From NCBI RefSeq assembly GCF_954871325.1, contig NC_088775.1, positions 50,445,561 to 50,509,560 on the forward strand: DNA of 64,000 nucleotides. The letters run 5' to 3'. The position numbers and the translations under genes were made by a program. Of the stretch, positions 11,182 to 23,299 are shown piece after piece. How positions within the stretch are numbered: the stretch's first letter is position 1; each line of letters starts with the position of its first letter. Origin of the DNA: Gordionus sp. m RMFG-2023. Its lineage: Eukaryota; Nematomorpha; Gordioida; Chordodea; Parachordodidae. Under the pieces are notes generated by a model. That model worked only from the letters and a program-made list of their open reading frames with translations. It searched no databases and was not told where the DNA came from.

Positions 11182-12735
11182 CAGAGTTGTTAAAGTAGCG
11201 CGCTACTTGTAGCGCTATCTTTTTTGGTAGCTATAGCTAATAGCCGCTACTTTTTTAAAATTATTTAATTTTTTAGCGCGCTACTTTTTTTAAAAGTAGC
11301 TAAGTAGCGCGCTACTTCGCTACTTTTAAAAATATAATGAATGTAAGTATAAACATAAAAATTTTAATATAATATCATAATTAATTATAATTTATTATTT
11401 AATTTTGAAATTTAAATATGTTTTCAATTTTTAATTTATATTTTCAATCTGTGTTAATAATCTAAAATGGCATCGTCCATGGATATCCAAATGAAAGTGA
11501 TTCAGATATGGAAGATTCAATGGAAGAAAATGTACTTAATAGCTCTAATAACGTTTTTCCATTCCCTAAATTTGAAAAATTTTTTAAAATAAATATTAAA
11601 ACAAAATCTGGATTCAAATTCATGTGCTTAAAATGTAAAAAAAATATATCATCAAATCAATCGAGTAGCTATAACCTGAAGAAACACCTAAAGGTAAATT
11701 GTTATTTTTACATTATAATAATATTTATTTTATTAGACTGTTCACGCCAATTGCTATAAGGAAATAGAGAAACATATAAAAAAATTTGGTATAGGAGAAT
11801 CTTCATTCAAAAAGACAAATACTATCCAAACCAAATTAACGGATAATAAACATGCCAATATTTCACAAAAATTGGCTGATAAAGTTATTGTTGATTTTAT
11901 TATTGACACAGTTCAGCCAGTGTCTTTGGTTGATAATCCATCATTAACTCTGATGATTAAAACTTTATCCCCTGGCACAACAGTTTATGTCGCCAGACAC
12001 TTATGAATAAAATAGCCGACAACTTCAAAGTGATGAAAGATGCTCTAATAGTAGAGTTATCAGATATATCTTATGTATGTACCATAGCAGATAGTTGGAC
12101 ACATAACAGAAGGTAAAAACTTATTTATATTTATAAATTGATCTGATTAAATATTTTTAGAGCTTATTTGGGAATCACAGGCCATTGGTTAGACCCTAGG
12201 ACTTTAAAAAGAAGGTCTGTTTTTTGAAATTAAAGATGATTTAATAGAAAATCCAATTGATATTTTTTTTCAATCAAAAAATATTGAAATGAATATTTTT
12301 GATAATTTTTCATATATTAAAAATTTATATATAAAATTTAATACCCCCTTGCCCTCAAGTGCTAGTGTCGAGAGATTATTTAGTAAAGCAAAGCTTATAC
12401 TTTCTGATCGTCGCTCTAGACTTGGGGATGATAATATTGAAATGATATTATTATTAAAATGCAACAAATTAAAATAAATATTTATTTATATTACTTATTT
12501 TTTTATAATCTAAACTAACTATATTTTTATATTTATAAATGTTGATTTTTATATATTATTTATTATACATTTACATTATAAGAAAAAAAAAATAAAAAAA
12601 ATTTGTTTCATTTGTTTCTAAATTTTAGCGCGCTACTTTTTTTGACAAATAGCGAAAGCGGTAGCGCGCTACTTTTTTTGACAAATAGCTATTACGGTAG
12701 CGCGCTACTTTTAAAAATAGCGTTTAACAACTCTG
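11182..12735 (+). mobile_element. Internally deleted hAT element, exact target duplication
   Basis: The tips are CAGAGTTGTTAAA at the left and its inverted copy at the right, flanked by the 8-bp duplication TCTAATAC at 11174-11181 and 12736-12743. Both subterminal regions hold several copies of the perfect palindrome GTAGCGCGCTAC. The element is 1554 bp, much shorter than an autonomous hAT. It keeps the start and end of the transposase gene but lacks most of the catalytic core, so it could move only with a transposase supplied in trans. Confidence 0.93.
11508..12475 (+). pseudogene. hAT transposase, BED domain and C-terminal tail, core deleted
   Basis: This is the remnant gene of the 11182-12735 element. 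The first exon (11508-11693) encodes a BED zinc finger: KFMCLKCKKN supplies the Cys pair and the exon ends in NLKKHLK. A 45-nt intron (GT..AG, about 11694-11738) joins it to VHANCYKEIEKHI, then SQKLADKVIVDFIIDTVQPV and SLVDNPSLTLMIKTLSPG. The frame changes near 12000, then reads NKIADNFKVMKDALI and CTIADSWTHNRR, followed by a second short intron and YLGITGHWLDPRT. Most of the catalytic and insertion domains is then absent. The gene resumes at 12289 with SASVERLFSKAKLILSDRRS, the hAT dimerisation motif, and stops at 12475. Its C-terminus resembles the one at 47830-47957. Confidence 0.8.
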
Positions 12736-12743
12736 TCTAATAC

Positions 12744-13040
12744 TATAAGTAATTATTAAAGCATACATCGTTAATAAAAATAATAACTAACTGAAATGCT
12801 TTACCCTTATAACCAATAAATAATCCTTAAATAACCCATTTAAAAAGTTAAAAAATTAGAAAACATTTTACTAAATTCGTTTTTTGATTTTGCATTTTTT
12901 TTCATAATCAAAATAGGGCTTATTCAAAACGAACATTTTATTAATTTGAAAATAAATATAACTTTTTGTATAATCAAAAATCAGTTTACACATATTGAAT
13001 TTAAACAGCCAATATTCTATTAGGTATTTCATTTTAATGT
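12744..13040. other. Short gene-free gap
   Basis: AT-rich DNA between two hAT elements. No gene or repeat was recognised. The minus-strand ORF that reads through it has no family features. Confidence 0.4.
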
Positions 13041-13048
13041 GTAGGATC

Positions 13049-15163
13049 CATTGGCGTACGCAGCGGGGGGGGGGGGCAGGGAGATAAATCCCCCCCCCCC
13101 CCCAAAGCCAAAAATGCAGATGCCGGATATATTTTTCAAAAATATTTTTGTTTAGAGTGTTGTGCAGATTTAATTTAAACATTACCATATTTTTAAATTC
13201 GTTTGTAAATAAAAATTTTAACTTGTAAAAATTGATAAGAATATATAAATATGTTATTACAACTTTTTACAAGTCAAATAATTTTATTTTCAAATAAATT
13301 AATAAATATGGAAATGTTTTGAATTAAATTTACACAGTACATATTAATTTATATTTGTTAATATTTATTCCTATCTCATATTAAATATATATTTAATTAC
13401 ATTTATTATCACATTCATAACTAAGTTAATTTCGATTTCAAGTTTTCCGGCGTAATATTATCTTATTATTTCAAATTTTTAGTGGCGTAATATTTATCTA
13501 CCATTTTTAAATTTCTAGTCAAATAATAATTATTCTGAAATTGTCCAACAGGGAGAAAGAAATTGCAACCTTGTCCTGAGATAGAGTCTCCGCCATCAAG
13601 CAGTAACAGCTTTTATGGAGTTAGAAGAGCCCATTATTTGCTTTTACTGACATATCACAATGGCCTGAAAGAAATTTTTCTTTAGAGGCAAGAAAATTAT
13701 TAGATTCAATGCTTATTCCAAATTTTTTTTCTCATGAGAATGTACAACTATTTTATGTATTACTTTTCAAAAACATGATGACTTGATTAAGAAGATGAGA
13801 ATAGCGGAGAGCATTTTATTAGAATTCAAGGAAATTAGGGCTAATGTTTATGAAGAATTTCATGTTTTATATGTTATTGTTAAGTCAAAAGCAGAGCTAT
13901 ACGTGTTTAATATTTGTCTCACTCGACTTGCAGCAAGGCAAGCTCATAGTTAAAACATTAATAAAGGATCAGTAGAAGAGTATATCTTAGGTACAAATAC
14001 ATTTATAAACCAAATAAATGAATGGTTTTTAATTCATTATGCAGCACTTACCAATCTGCAAATATTATTTCCATAAAAGCCTTCCCAACCTTTTTCAGAT
14101 GGTGATAGAAAAAAAATATTTGTTGGATTTTTATCATGAAGATGTTAAAGTATCTTATGATGCCTTATTAGCTGAATAACTATGTTTATAAGATTAACTA
14201 TGGTTGATACAGTCCCAAAAAATTTTATGGATGCTCTGCATTATTTCAAACACATTTTAGATTATATTCCCAATGTATTAAAAGGGTTTATATATATTAG
14301 CAATTCTTCCTAATAGTAAACTAATAAGAGAACATTCTCTTTTTAGAAGAATAACAGAGCCCTGCAGAGGTACCATTTGCAGGGCACGACCCGGATTTTT
14401 TTTAAGATTTTTGCGGTTAAGCTCAATTTTCAGGCCCGGCCCGGCCTTTTTTAAAATAAAATTTTCAGGCCCTATCCGGATTTTTTTAAAATAAATTATA
14501 TTTATTTTTGATTTTTATAGCTAATAATAACGATTTCAAATATAGGCTGTTTTAAAATATACAGTCCGGCCCGGATATTTTTTTTAAAAAAATTTTCAGG
14601 CCCGGCATAGAAGTTTTTTTTTAAAATTCAGGCTCAGCCCGGGTGTTTTTTTTTAAATTTCGGGCCTGGCCATAGAGTCCGGCTCGAGGTCGGGCCTGCA
14701 GGTCTCTGGAAAACATATCAAGAAGTACAACTTTTGAAAGTAGATTGAAAGGTTTGGATCTTTTGAATATTCATAGGCATTTGACAACAAGCAAGGATGA
14801 GATAATTGAAAAATTAGCTCAATCCCAACGAAGATTGGATTTTACATTGTAAATATTTATAACATACAAAATACAATTATTCCCTAAGATTTTTGTGTAT
14901 TAATTTATATTTCTAACATTTAAATTTTTTATACTTTATATATAAATTTTAAAGCTAAAAAAATTCAAGTTTCTATTTTGGGTCATTTAAGTGATTCTTT
15001 ACATATAATTTTTTTATAATTCACATTAATTTAAAATTGTGTATTAGAAATAGTTATTAGTCCTAATAAATTTATGCTAGATATTTTTAAAAAACAATAA
15101 TATTTCTTAAAAAATTTTATTATCCCCCCCCCCCCCCAGACCAAATTCCTGCGTACGCGTATG
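13049..15163 (+). mobile_element. ZMYM1-type hAT with homopolymer G/C ends
   Basis: The tips are CATTGGCGTACGCAG and the inverse of CATACGCGTACGCAG, with the 8-bp duplication GTAGGATC at 13041-13048 and 15164-15171. Just inside each tip is a run of about 13-15 G or C. On the left, G and C runs face each other about 15 bases apart. The interior has scattered ZMYM1-type hAT motifs on the plus strand. Near 13575-13680 an alternative frame reads RWSLRHQAVTAFMELE. Near 14720-14850 it reads ENISRSTTFESRLKGLDLLN followed by IHRHLTT. The gene is broken by several stops and split by a MITE at 14355-14708. A second copy of the same family begins at 49663. Confidence 0.88.
14355..14708. mobile_element. 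GGCCCG-rich MITE nested in a hAT
   Basis: The left tip is CAGAGCCCTGCAGAGG. The right tip, read inward, is CAGAGACCTGCAGGCCCG. Between them GGCCCGG motifs alternate with A/T runs. The element splits the C-terminal exon of the surrounding hAT gene. No clear 8-bp duplication was found. Fragments of the same kind lie at 10217-10335 and 35218-35420, and a related one with CGGGTTGG at 43143-43275. Confidence 0.65.
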
Positions 15164-15171
15164 GTAGGATC

Positions 15172-16116
15172 ATCTATATAAAATAATAATTTATATAATA
15201 ATTTATCTTTTTTCATATAATACAATATATTTTGATTTTTCTCCATTTTCTTTTTGCATAATGAAAGGAAGATTATAATAAAATCATGTACTGTTACAAA
15301 GAAAAATAATATTTATTTAAAATAAGCCCTATAATTTTCTAAGAAAGGTATTTAAATAAAATATTAAATTGATTTGTTTAAATAGGTGAGAATTATTTTA
15401 AATTATTTGCTAATTTAAACAAATAGGGTGCAAATCCGTAAATGGAAGCATTAGTTAGCGAAGCCTCCGACACGAAGGGATGCAATATCAAACGATTACC
15501 TTTTAGCATATATAATTCACAATTATTATAATACTTTATCAAAATAATTATGTGTAGTCTAGTTTAAATTAATTTGTATTAATTTCAAAAATTAACTTGT
15601 TCACTTCAATCGTTTAAGAAGCCATTTAATTATTAAACCACACGATTTGGGTGGATATTTAAATATGGCCCGATTAAGTTATAGCCAAAAATATATGTAG
15701 AGATTTGGCAAATATAGGTTCAATCCAAACCTTTCTTCCACCTATGAGTAAAATATCGGTTTGCATAATATTATTTTAACACAAGAATTTTTAATAAAAA
15801 TATTTTGATATTAAAAAACGCAAAAACATTTGCAATAGGAATAAGTTTGTTTTTTCTGGCTTTAAAAAAAAGTTTTATCTGGGAATGGCTTGAGACGTCC
15901 ATATGTTGCACCCCCTAAAAAAACCAGTGAGTCCTCTGGTTACTTAAGATCCAATATTAACCGGGATTTTGGAGAAAATTTCGAATATAAAAAAGCTTTT
16001 TTTAGAAAATGTTTGATTTGAAAATTCCGTTAATATAAAATATCTCACACAATAATTTTTTAAGTAAGATAAAAACGGTTACTTGTTATATTCAAAAGAG
16101 TGGTTACATGTCAATA
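15172..16116. other. Gene-free stretch with an old MITE-like core
   Basis: No gene was seen. At about 15655-15790 the sequence follows the interior of the 10700-10908 MITE: TTATAGCC, GTTCAATCC, CTATGAG(T/C)AAAAT and GCATAATATTATT in the same order. It lacks the crisp ends. Confidence 0.4.
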
Positions 16117-16575
16117 CCGCGAAAATTTTAGCGCGAAATGTATTATAGCAAATGCATTACAGCGAATGCATTATCACGAATATAATATAGCGAATGCATT
16201 ACCGCGAATGCATTATAGCGAATATAATACAGCGAAAATATTATAGCGAATGAATTAGCGCGAATGTAATACCGCGAAAATGTTATCGCGAATGTATTAT
16301 AGCGAATACATTACAGCGAATGAATTATCTCGAATGCATTATCGCGAATATATTACCGCGAATGCATTATAGCGAATTTATTATAGCGAATGAATTATCG
16401 CGAATGCATTATAGCGAATGCATTATAGCGAATGCATTATAGCGAATGCATTATAGCGAATCCATTATAGCGAATGCATTATAGCGAATGCATTATAGCG
16501 AATGCATTATAGCGAATGCATTATAGCGAATAAATTATCGCGAATGCATTATAGCGAATGCATTATCATATCGCG
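16117..16575. repeat. 14-bp minisatellite GCGAATGCATTA(N)2
   Basis: This is a tandem array of about 32 units of 14 bp with consensus GCGAATGCATTATA, including the ATGCAT palindrome. Variants carry ATAATA, ACATTA or AAAATATTA in place of ATGCATTA. Later units (about 16400-16530) are nearly uniform, while early units vary more, as expected for an array that expanded at one side. A matching array on the opposite strand lies at 41090-41690. Confidence 0.93.
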
Positions 16576-16829
16576 AATGGAATTTCATGAAAGTTACAAT
16601 TTTATATTTATCGACTTTTCGACTGACTTAGTTGAATCTGAAAATTAAGTTAAAATGGGGATTGGCTCTAAAAACATTTTTTTATTGAAATTAAGGCTAA
16701 GGCTTTTCTTTTTTTTGACTCAAAATATATAAAAGAGATTCTAAGTAATAAAATAGATTTCTCTTTTTCATCTAATCATTTTAAATATTAAACATCAAGT
16801 TTTTTCTTTTTAATTTATTGAAAACTTGA

Positions 16830-17777
16830 GGGGAGAACGGGGTTATGGCGAACCCTAAAGGCAAACCTTAAAAAAAATTATAAGTACTTTATCATTTTTA
16901 ATAAAATATATCTCATTTTGTTCAGCTCTATTAGTTTTATGATATGTTTAAATTTCAAAAATACATCTCTAATAATTTTTTCAAAATATCATTTTTCCTG
17001 GAATTTTTTTTGGTAACCGAGTGAACCCTACCCGGGGACGAACATGCCCTTGGTCGAGGCTATTATAAACTCTGCTTAATTTTCCATATATAAAAGTTAT
17101 ATATTTTTTTATTAGGATATATTTAATGATTTAAAACATAAAAGTGTTATATAAAATCATTTAAAACATTCACAATCTTTGCAAATAAAAAAACAATAAA
17201 ATTGCAAAGCCATGTAACTAATAACTGACATTGAAATCAGTCTTGATTGTTATGCTTGATATAATTTATTTGTATACCAAACAATTATTTATCTATAATA
17301 ACATTTTTCGATTTTTTTTCTTTTAGTTGGTCTCTCCTTGGCTTTTTTTGCATGTCAAATTTTTAAAAAATAGCAAAAAAAAAAGGTTCGACCTAACCCC
17401 ATAAAAATAGCCCAGTAGCACCACTTTGATTAAGATCATATTTTGAAGTATTTATATTATCAATTTTGTTCGGGTAAATTGTTACTCTATAAAATAGGAT
17501 TTTTTCTTTTATATAAGATGATTTTTGTGTGGTAAAATTGTATATTAATCTTTATTTTTGAAAAATAGTAAAAGTGTAAAAAGTTACTTTTTGAAGGTAC
17601 GAATGATATAAAGCATTATAAAAATTCTTCAAGCGGTCCGATAGAAATAAAAATTATAGCCGCATATGCAATATATAAGTATATAGTTGGTAAAAAATTA
17701 TCTCTTAGAGTTTATTACTCTAGAAAATAAAGCCACTCTCACTATAACCCTGGGTTCATTATAACACCGGTCTCCCC
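16830..17777. mobile_element. MITE-like element with AGGGGAGA ends
   Basis: The inverted ends are imperfect: left AGGGGAGAACGGGGTTATGG, right (inward) AGGGGAGACCGGTGTTATAA, each followed by GAACCC. Internal sequence repeats the GAACCC and CCCGGGGACGAAC motifs. No coding capacity and no certain target duplication were seen. The superfamily is unknown. Confidence 0.55.
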
Positions 17778-18704
17778 TAATTATGCGCATCAGAAATTTT
17801 TTAGCTTTAGCTGATAACATAAAATAATATCACAAAGTTCTTTCCAAAAGTGTCTTACTTTGTGGAATAAACAAAAAATGTCTACCAATATGCCAGGTAA
17901 CATCATAAAATTGGGTAGGTATCTGATAAATTCTATTGGAATTCGTATTACGAATCTATGGTTTTGCTTGATAAAATCTTAGTTGAAAAACAAAAGGAGC
18001 TTGATGAGTTATATGATAACCATGGGGTTAGCTTGGTGAACTGGATTAATATTCCACTTTTTCCTAGAGAATTCAGGAATTAAACTTGATTCCAATTTTT
18101 CTTCTCATGTCAAAATTTTATTATTATCAGATCTTTGATAAAATACATAATTTAGAAAATTATCGTATGTTTATATTGTTAGTGGTATTTAATAATGAGA
18201 TTTGTTTAATAATGCTAAAATATTTTATGTTATAGTTTATGAATTTGAAGAAATCTTTAAAAATATATATGTCCGACTAAATTTTTTTATCTTAATTTTC
18301 TAAAAGCCACTTTATAAAATTTAAAATATTTTGTTTTTATGTTATAGTTTATGAATTAAAGGAAATCTTTAAAATATTTATGTACGACTACATTATTTTT
18401 ATCTTAATTTTCTAAAAACCACTTTATAAAATTATATATTTTGAGAATATTAAGACAGGAGATTTCATAAAAAACGAATGACACGTTTCGGAGTTAATAA
18501 GATTTCAAAACGCGACGTTTTTTAGCCGCCCGGTAAATAATCAAAATTTTTGATCTCATTATCAACTTTCTTCCAATAGTAGGAATAGGGCTAGTAGTCG
18601 TTTTTGTCAATATCATCATAAGCTTGACAATTTATAATTGAATTTATTAAATACCATGAGATAGCCCAACAAACACTTAACTTAAGTTATACATTAATAT
18701 ATAT
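17778..18704. other. Gene-free stretch with a tandem duplication
   Basis: A unit of about 110 bp, with TTATGTTATAGTTTATGAATT and CTAAAA(G/A)CCACTTTATAAAAT, occurs twice at about 18222-18430. At about 17955-18080 an open run reads ILVEKQKELDELYDNHG and LVNWINIPLFPRE. It has no recognised family and is noted as a possible exon only. Confidence 0.35.
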
Positions 18705-19690
18705 TTTTAATATTTTATATTTTAAGATTGATTCTAGTAAAAGTTAATTTTTGCCCCAACAAGCCCCAAACCCCAGGCTTGTAGATTGCATTGGTTTATT
18801 AAGTCTCCTATAGGATAATTGTTATTATCAATAATACACCATTTGTATATAAATAATTCATAAAAAATTTCAAAATGTGATATTTTATTTAAAAAATGTT
18901 TAAGTTTTAATGAATTATTTAATTTTTTTCTAATTCTTTTGATTATCAACCACCAGAAAAGGTGAAAGTTAAAGGGAAAAAAAATAGAATTTAAAGCTAT
19001 AATAGTAGCTAATGAATACTTATTATATAATATTTTTAAGCATAATATAATTAATTCGACCTAATTCTACTAGCCCCTAGTTACTGATATGATTTACCCT
19101 TTCCAGCGCTAAAAAAATATGTTGATAATTTTTTTTTTTATTATAGTAAATGGTTTTAAATTTTTCTTAAATATTTTTAAAAAAATAAGTGGTTATAATA
19201 CAACCCTCCCCCAAGCCATATCTGGCAAAAAAATTTTTAAATAAGATTAGATGAAGGGGAACATTGGATTGAGACCTCTATCTTATTAAATCTTTTGTAA
19301 TCGTCAATATTATTAATTTTATAGCTTTAAAACATAAAATCTTATCTTTTTTAAATTTAACAAATTTAAACATTGTTAAATTTAAAAATAATAAATACCA
19401 ACTCCTGTTTCAAATATAAATCTTAAGATGATGAAAAATATATTTAATTATATATTTTGGTGGTATCAATAGAGATGATATGTGAATTTAGTTGAAATTT
19501 AATATTTTGTAAGTTATTTTCAAATCATATTATTCTGCCTGAAAGGGAATGCCAACAATAAATATTTTTAAACATAATGATTATGAGACTTTCTGAAATG
19601 GGAAAAAAAGATTTTTTAATTTCATATTCTGTCTATTTAATTATTTCTAAATCTCACTGTGCAAATTGGTTCGGTGGACCACTAAATAGC
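18705..19690. repeat. Dispersed repeat X, copy 1
   Basis: This segment of about 990 bp returns in inverted orientation at 40041-40855. Shared landmarks are CCCCAAACCCCAGGCTTGTAG, CCAGAAAAGGTGAAAGTTAA, GACCTAATTCTACTAGCCCC and TCTAAATCTCACTGTGCAAA. Copy 1 has about 100 bp not in copy 2, near 19140-19235. A short open frame at 18734-18949 is not kept as such in copy 2, so I do not call it a gene. Its class is unknown. Confidence 0.8.
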
Positions 19691-19849
19691 ATTGCTCAAA
19701 ATAGCATAAATTGAGTATGTTTTAAAACGTCTTCAAAATAACATATTCAAAAAATGGCCGCCATATCTGAAGCGATAAAAAATTTAAAGTGCAAGTAATA
19801 TATAAAGTTTTGTATACTGGTTTAAATTTTAGAAATTTTCTTAGGCTTA

Positions 19850-20900
19850 AATTTTGATATTGAAAATGATCATATAATTTATAAAGGTATATTAATTAAA
19901 TATAGTTAAAGTTTTCACCAAGAAGTTTTGAATACTGATTTGATATTGAACTTAATGATCATAATATTATTTATAAAGATGTAGAAATTAAATATAGTTA
20001 GAGTTTTCACTAAGAAGTTTTGAATACTGATTTGATATTGAACTTAATGATCATAATATAATTTATAAAGATGTATTAATTAAACATAGTTAGAGTTTTC
20101 ACTAAGAAGTTTTGAATACTCATGTGATATTCAACTTAATGATCATAATATAATTTATAAAGATGTATTATTTAAATATAGTTAGAGTTTTCACTAAGAA
20201 GTTTTAATACTGACTTTGACTAAGAAGTTTTGTATACTGGTTTAAATTTTAGAAATTTTCTTAGAGGCTTAAATTTTGATATTGAACTTAATGATCATAA
20301 TATAATTTATAAAGATGTATTAATTAAATATAGTTAGAGTTTTCACTCAAAAGTTTTGAATACTGACTTTGACTAAAAAGTTTTGTATGCTGGTTTAAAT
20401 TTTAGTAAAGGCTTAAATTTTGATATTGAACTTATTGATCATAATATATTTTATAAAGATTTATTTATTAAATATAGTTAGAGTTTTCACTAAGAAGTTT
20501 TGAGTACTGATTTGATATTGAACTTAATGATCATAATATAATTTATAAAGATGTATTAATTAAATATAGTTAGAGTTTTCACTAAGAAGTTTTGAATACT
20601 GACTTTGACTAAGAAGTTTTGTATACTGGTTTAAATTTTAGAAATTTTCTTAGAGGCTTAAATTTTGATATTGAATTTAATGATCATAATATAATTTATA
20701 AAGATGTATTAATTAAATATAGTTAGAGTTTTCACTCAAAAGTTTTGAATACTGTCTTTGACTAAGAAGTTTTGTATGCTGGTTTAAATTTTAGTAAAGG
20801 CTTAAATTTTGATATTGAACTTAATGATCATAATATAATTTATAAAGATTTATAAATTAAATATAGTTAGTTTTCACTAAGAAGTTTTGGATACTGATTT
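19850..20900. repeat. AT satellite with compound 90-180 bp units
   Basis: A core unit of about 90 bp (TTAATGATCATAATATAATT, then AAAGATGTATTAATTAAATA, then GTTAGAGTTTTCACTAAGAA) is repeated about nine times. In part of the array it alternates with a second module containing TTTGACTAAGAAGTTTTGTA and TTCTTAGAGGCTTAAATTTT. This gives longer compound units of about 150-180 bp. No coding content. Confidence 0.85.
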
Positions 20901-21385
20901 GAATTTTAGAAATTTTTTCAAAGGCTTAAATTTAAAAAAGAGGATTTAGTTGATTATTGATATTAAACTTGACAACACAAATCACACCATTAAATTGGAT
21001 TAATTTTATTTTCAATTAATAAATGATTATATTTAATTAATTAAGATTGTAAAATAACTTAATAATATTAAATCAATTAAGCATAAACTATCAATACTAT
21101 ATTTGACATTGTGAGTGATCTTGATATTCCATTTTTACAATTGTTAACAGTAACAATATAATTTATATGTATTACTCTAATAATTATAATAGCACTGATT
21201 TAATATGGATTTATATATTCATAATAAATTTTTAAAAATAATTCAAATATTTATAGATGCTAGCCACTCTTGCCAATAATTTGAAATGTTACCTTAAGAT
21301 TCAAAATATTAAATTTGAAGTAATATTGTTTTATATATTTTTTTACTTTTAAGAAAACTCAAAAAGGAAATCATTTAATAATTTA
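20901..21385. other. Gene-free AT-rich stretch
   Basis: AT-rich DNA between the satellite and the MULE gene. No gene or repeat was recognised. It may hold the 5' end of the neighbouring transposon. Confidence 0.3.
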
Positions 21386-21390
21386 TTTAG

Positions 21391-23299
21391 GGTACGAGTA
21401 CCTCATAAAAAGTGCCAACAAAAAATTTATACACTTAAGTTGTCGTGATAATTGTTCTGGTAGAGCTAAGCTCTCATTAAAGGACATAATAATTACGATA
21501 GAACACACAGCGAAGTGTAAATGTAATAAAATAAATATTTAAGATATTTAAACATCTTTATTTTAAATAAGATAGCACCCATCTTAGTCTTCCATAACAC
21601 AATCACAAGATTCTGTCATTTTGCCTGATATCTTAAGTAAATAAAAATTTTAAAAATTCTTAATTTGACAATTTTATTTATAATCTAGTTTCATCCAATG
21701 GTATTCCACATTTGGAACAACAAGTTTCTCCCATAGTGCCTGACACAAATCTAGATTCCCCTCTTGACATAGCCTAAGCCTTATTAGACTTAAATTCAAA
21801 TATTTATGGTAAAATAATTATAATAAATTGCATTAATATTATTTTTAATTAACTAGAGGCTCGTTTTGTCAAAAGCCAAAAATGGAAAATGTTACTCTTC
21901 TTTTAGAACTATATAAATAGATTTCACTGTCAAAATAGGGATATTATAAAATATCGTTATAGAGTAGCTGATTGTCTAAGGCCAAATGTAATTTGATGGT
22001 GCTTATATTGCTTCGGGTATACATGATCATCCTTTTGAAATAGGGACATTCGAGATGCTTAAAACTAAAGAAGCACTCGAAAATATTGTAGCTCAGAATC
22101 CCCTTGAGACACGCTTAAACATAACAAACTATGGAAAGAGATGTTTGGAGGATCCAGAAATAGAAAACTATTCTGAGGCGATACCATCATTTATATCTTT
22201 GAAGAGTCACATAGACAGACTCCTTATGAAATATCGGCCCCCTAGGCCTCATTCGATTTTGGATATTGAGTTATCAGCAGAATATGCTATGACAACTCGC
22301 AATGAACGTTTTCTAATCCATGGAACAGGTAACTTATATGTTTTTGGTACTGATTCCATGTTGCGTTTGACCGAGGGTTCTAACATGATCTACATGGATG
22401 GAACTTTTCATATAGCTCCTACATTATTTTATCAACTTTATACCTTGCATGTTATGTATGGTGTTATGATACCTATCATTTACGCTCTCCTTCCGGACAA
22501 GACGAAAGAAACATATATCCGGCTTTTTCAAATTATTACTAATTTTTGCGCCGAACGCCAGATAACCTTTAATCCTCGATTTGGCCAAACAGACTTTGAG
22601 GCAGCTTCTATATCAGCTCTCAAGTTTGTATTTCCTGTGATTATAAAGGGTTAAATTTATAATTTATATTCTAATATAATTTTGTATAGGATGTTTTTTT
22701 CATTATTCGCAAGCGTTATGGCGAAGATGTCAATCTTTAGGGTTGGTAAGCTTGTACCTGAACCACTCCAATGTTCACAAAGTTGTTAGGCGCATGACAA
22801 CTTTGCCTTTTTGTAAGGAGGAAGATATATCTAGGGTAAGACATAATTGTTATATTATGGCGTCTGAAAATCCCATGCTCATGGATTTTATGGAGTATAT
22901 GGATACGACATGGCTAGGCCTTAATGCCATATTTCCTCATGGCATATGGACAAGGTATTTAAAATATAATTAATTAATTTTTAAAATTTTCATATAATTT
23001 AGATATAAAGTCGATGGTCCCCGCACCAACAATCATCTAGAGGGGTTTCATCATGCCTTAAAGAGAAAAACGGCACACGCTCACCCAAATGTTTACATTC
23101 TTATAAAAACTTTAATAGGTCATCATTCTAACGACCTCAAAATTATCCAGATCAATAATTAGATCTAGAGTGCGGCGAAGAAATAGAAAATATGAAAGAA
23201 TCGATGAGCATATTACAAATTTAACACAAATGTATGAAAGAACTTCTGATATTACAGAATTTTTAGATAAAATATCTTTTTTAGTAAATTTTAAATATT
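21391..23299 (+). CDS. FLYWCH-type MULE transposase, near complete
   Basis: This is a Mutator-like DNA transposase gene with short introns. The first recognisable exon (from 21391, after a TTTATTTAG acceptor) encodes a FLYWCH-like zinc module: YEYLIKSANKKFIHLSCRDN, then CSGRAKL, ending EHTAKCKC. A second FLYWCH-like stretch lies near 21910-22050, ending GIHDHPFE. The main exon (22055 to about 22650) carries the first catalytic Asp in MDGTFHIAP and the second in QTDFEAAS. A 40-nt intron (about 22651-22690) precedes the Cys-x2-His signature CFFHYSQALWRR. A further intron near 22956-23005 leads to the catalytic Glu in NNHLEGFHHALK. The tail RRRNRKYERIDEHI ends at 23299 after one apparent frame change near 23155. 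All catalytic residues are present, so this copy is fairly young. Its terminal repeats were not found. Confidence 0.8.

Noticed and set aside
12871-13188. 105-codon ORF with a Gly and Pro run
   Set aside because: It is produced by the G and C homopolymer runs at the hAT end.
14355-14708. 8-bp target duplication for the nested MITE
   Set aside because: The flanking 8-mers (AAGAATAA and GAAAACAT) do not match well enough to claim one.
16117-16575. Regular repeats that could suggest a CRISPR array
   Set aside because: The units are contiguous 14-bp tandem repeats without unique spacers, in a eukaryotic context.
18734-18949. 71-codon ORF in repeat X
   Set aside because: The frame is not preserved in the second copy of X, so it is unlikely to code.
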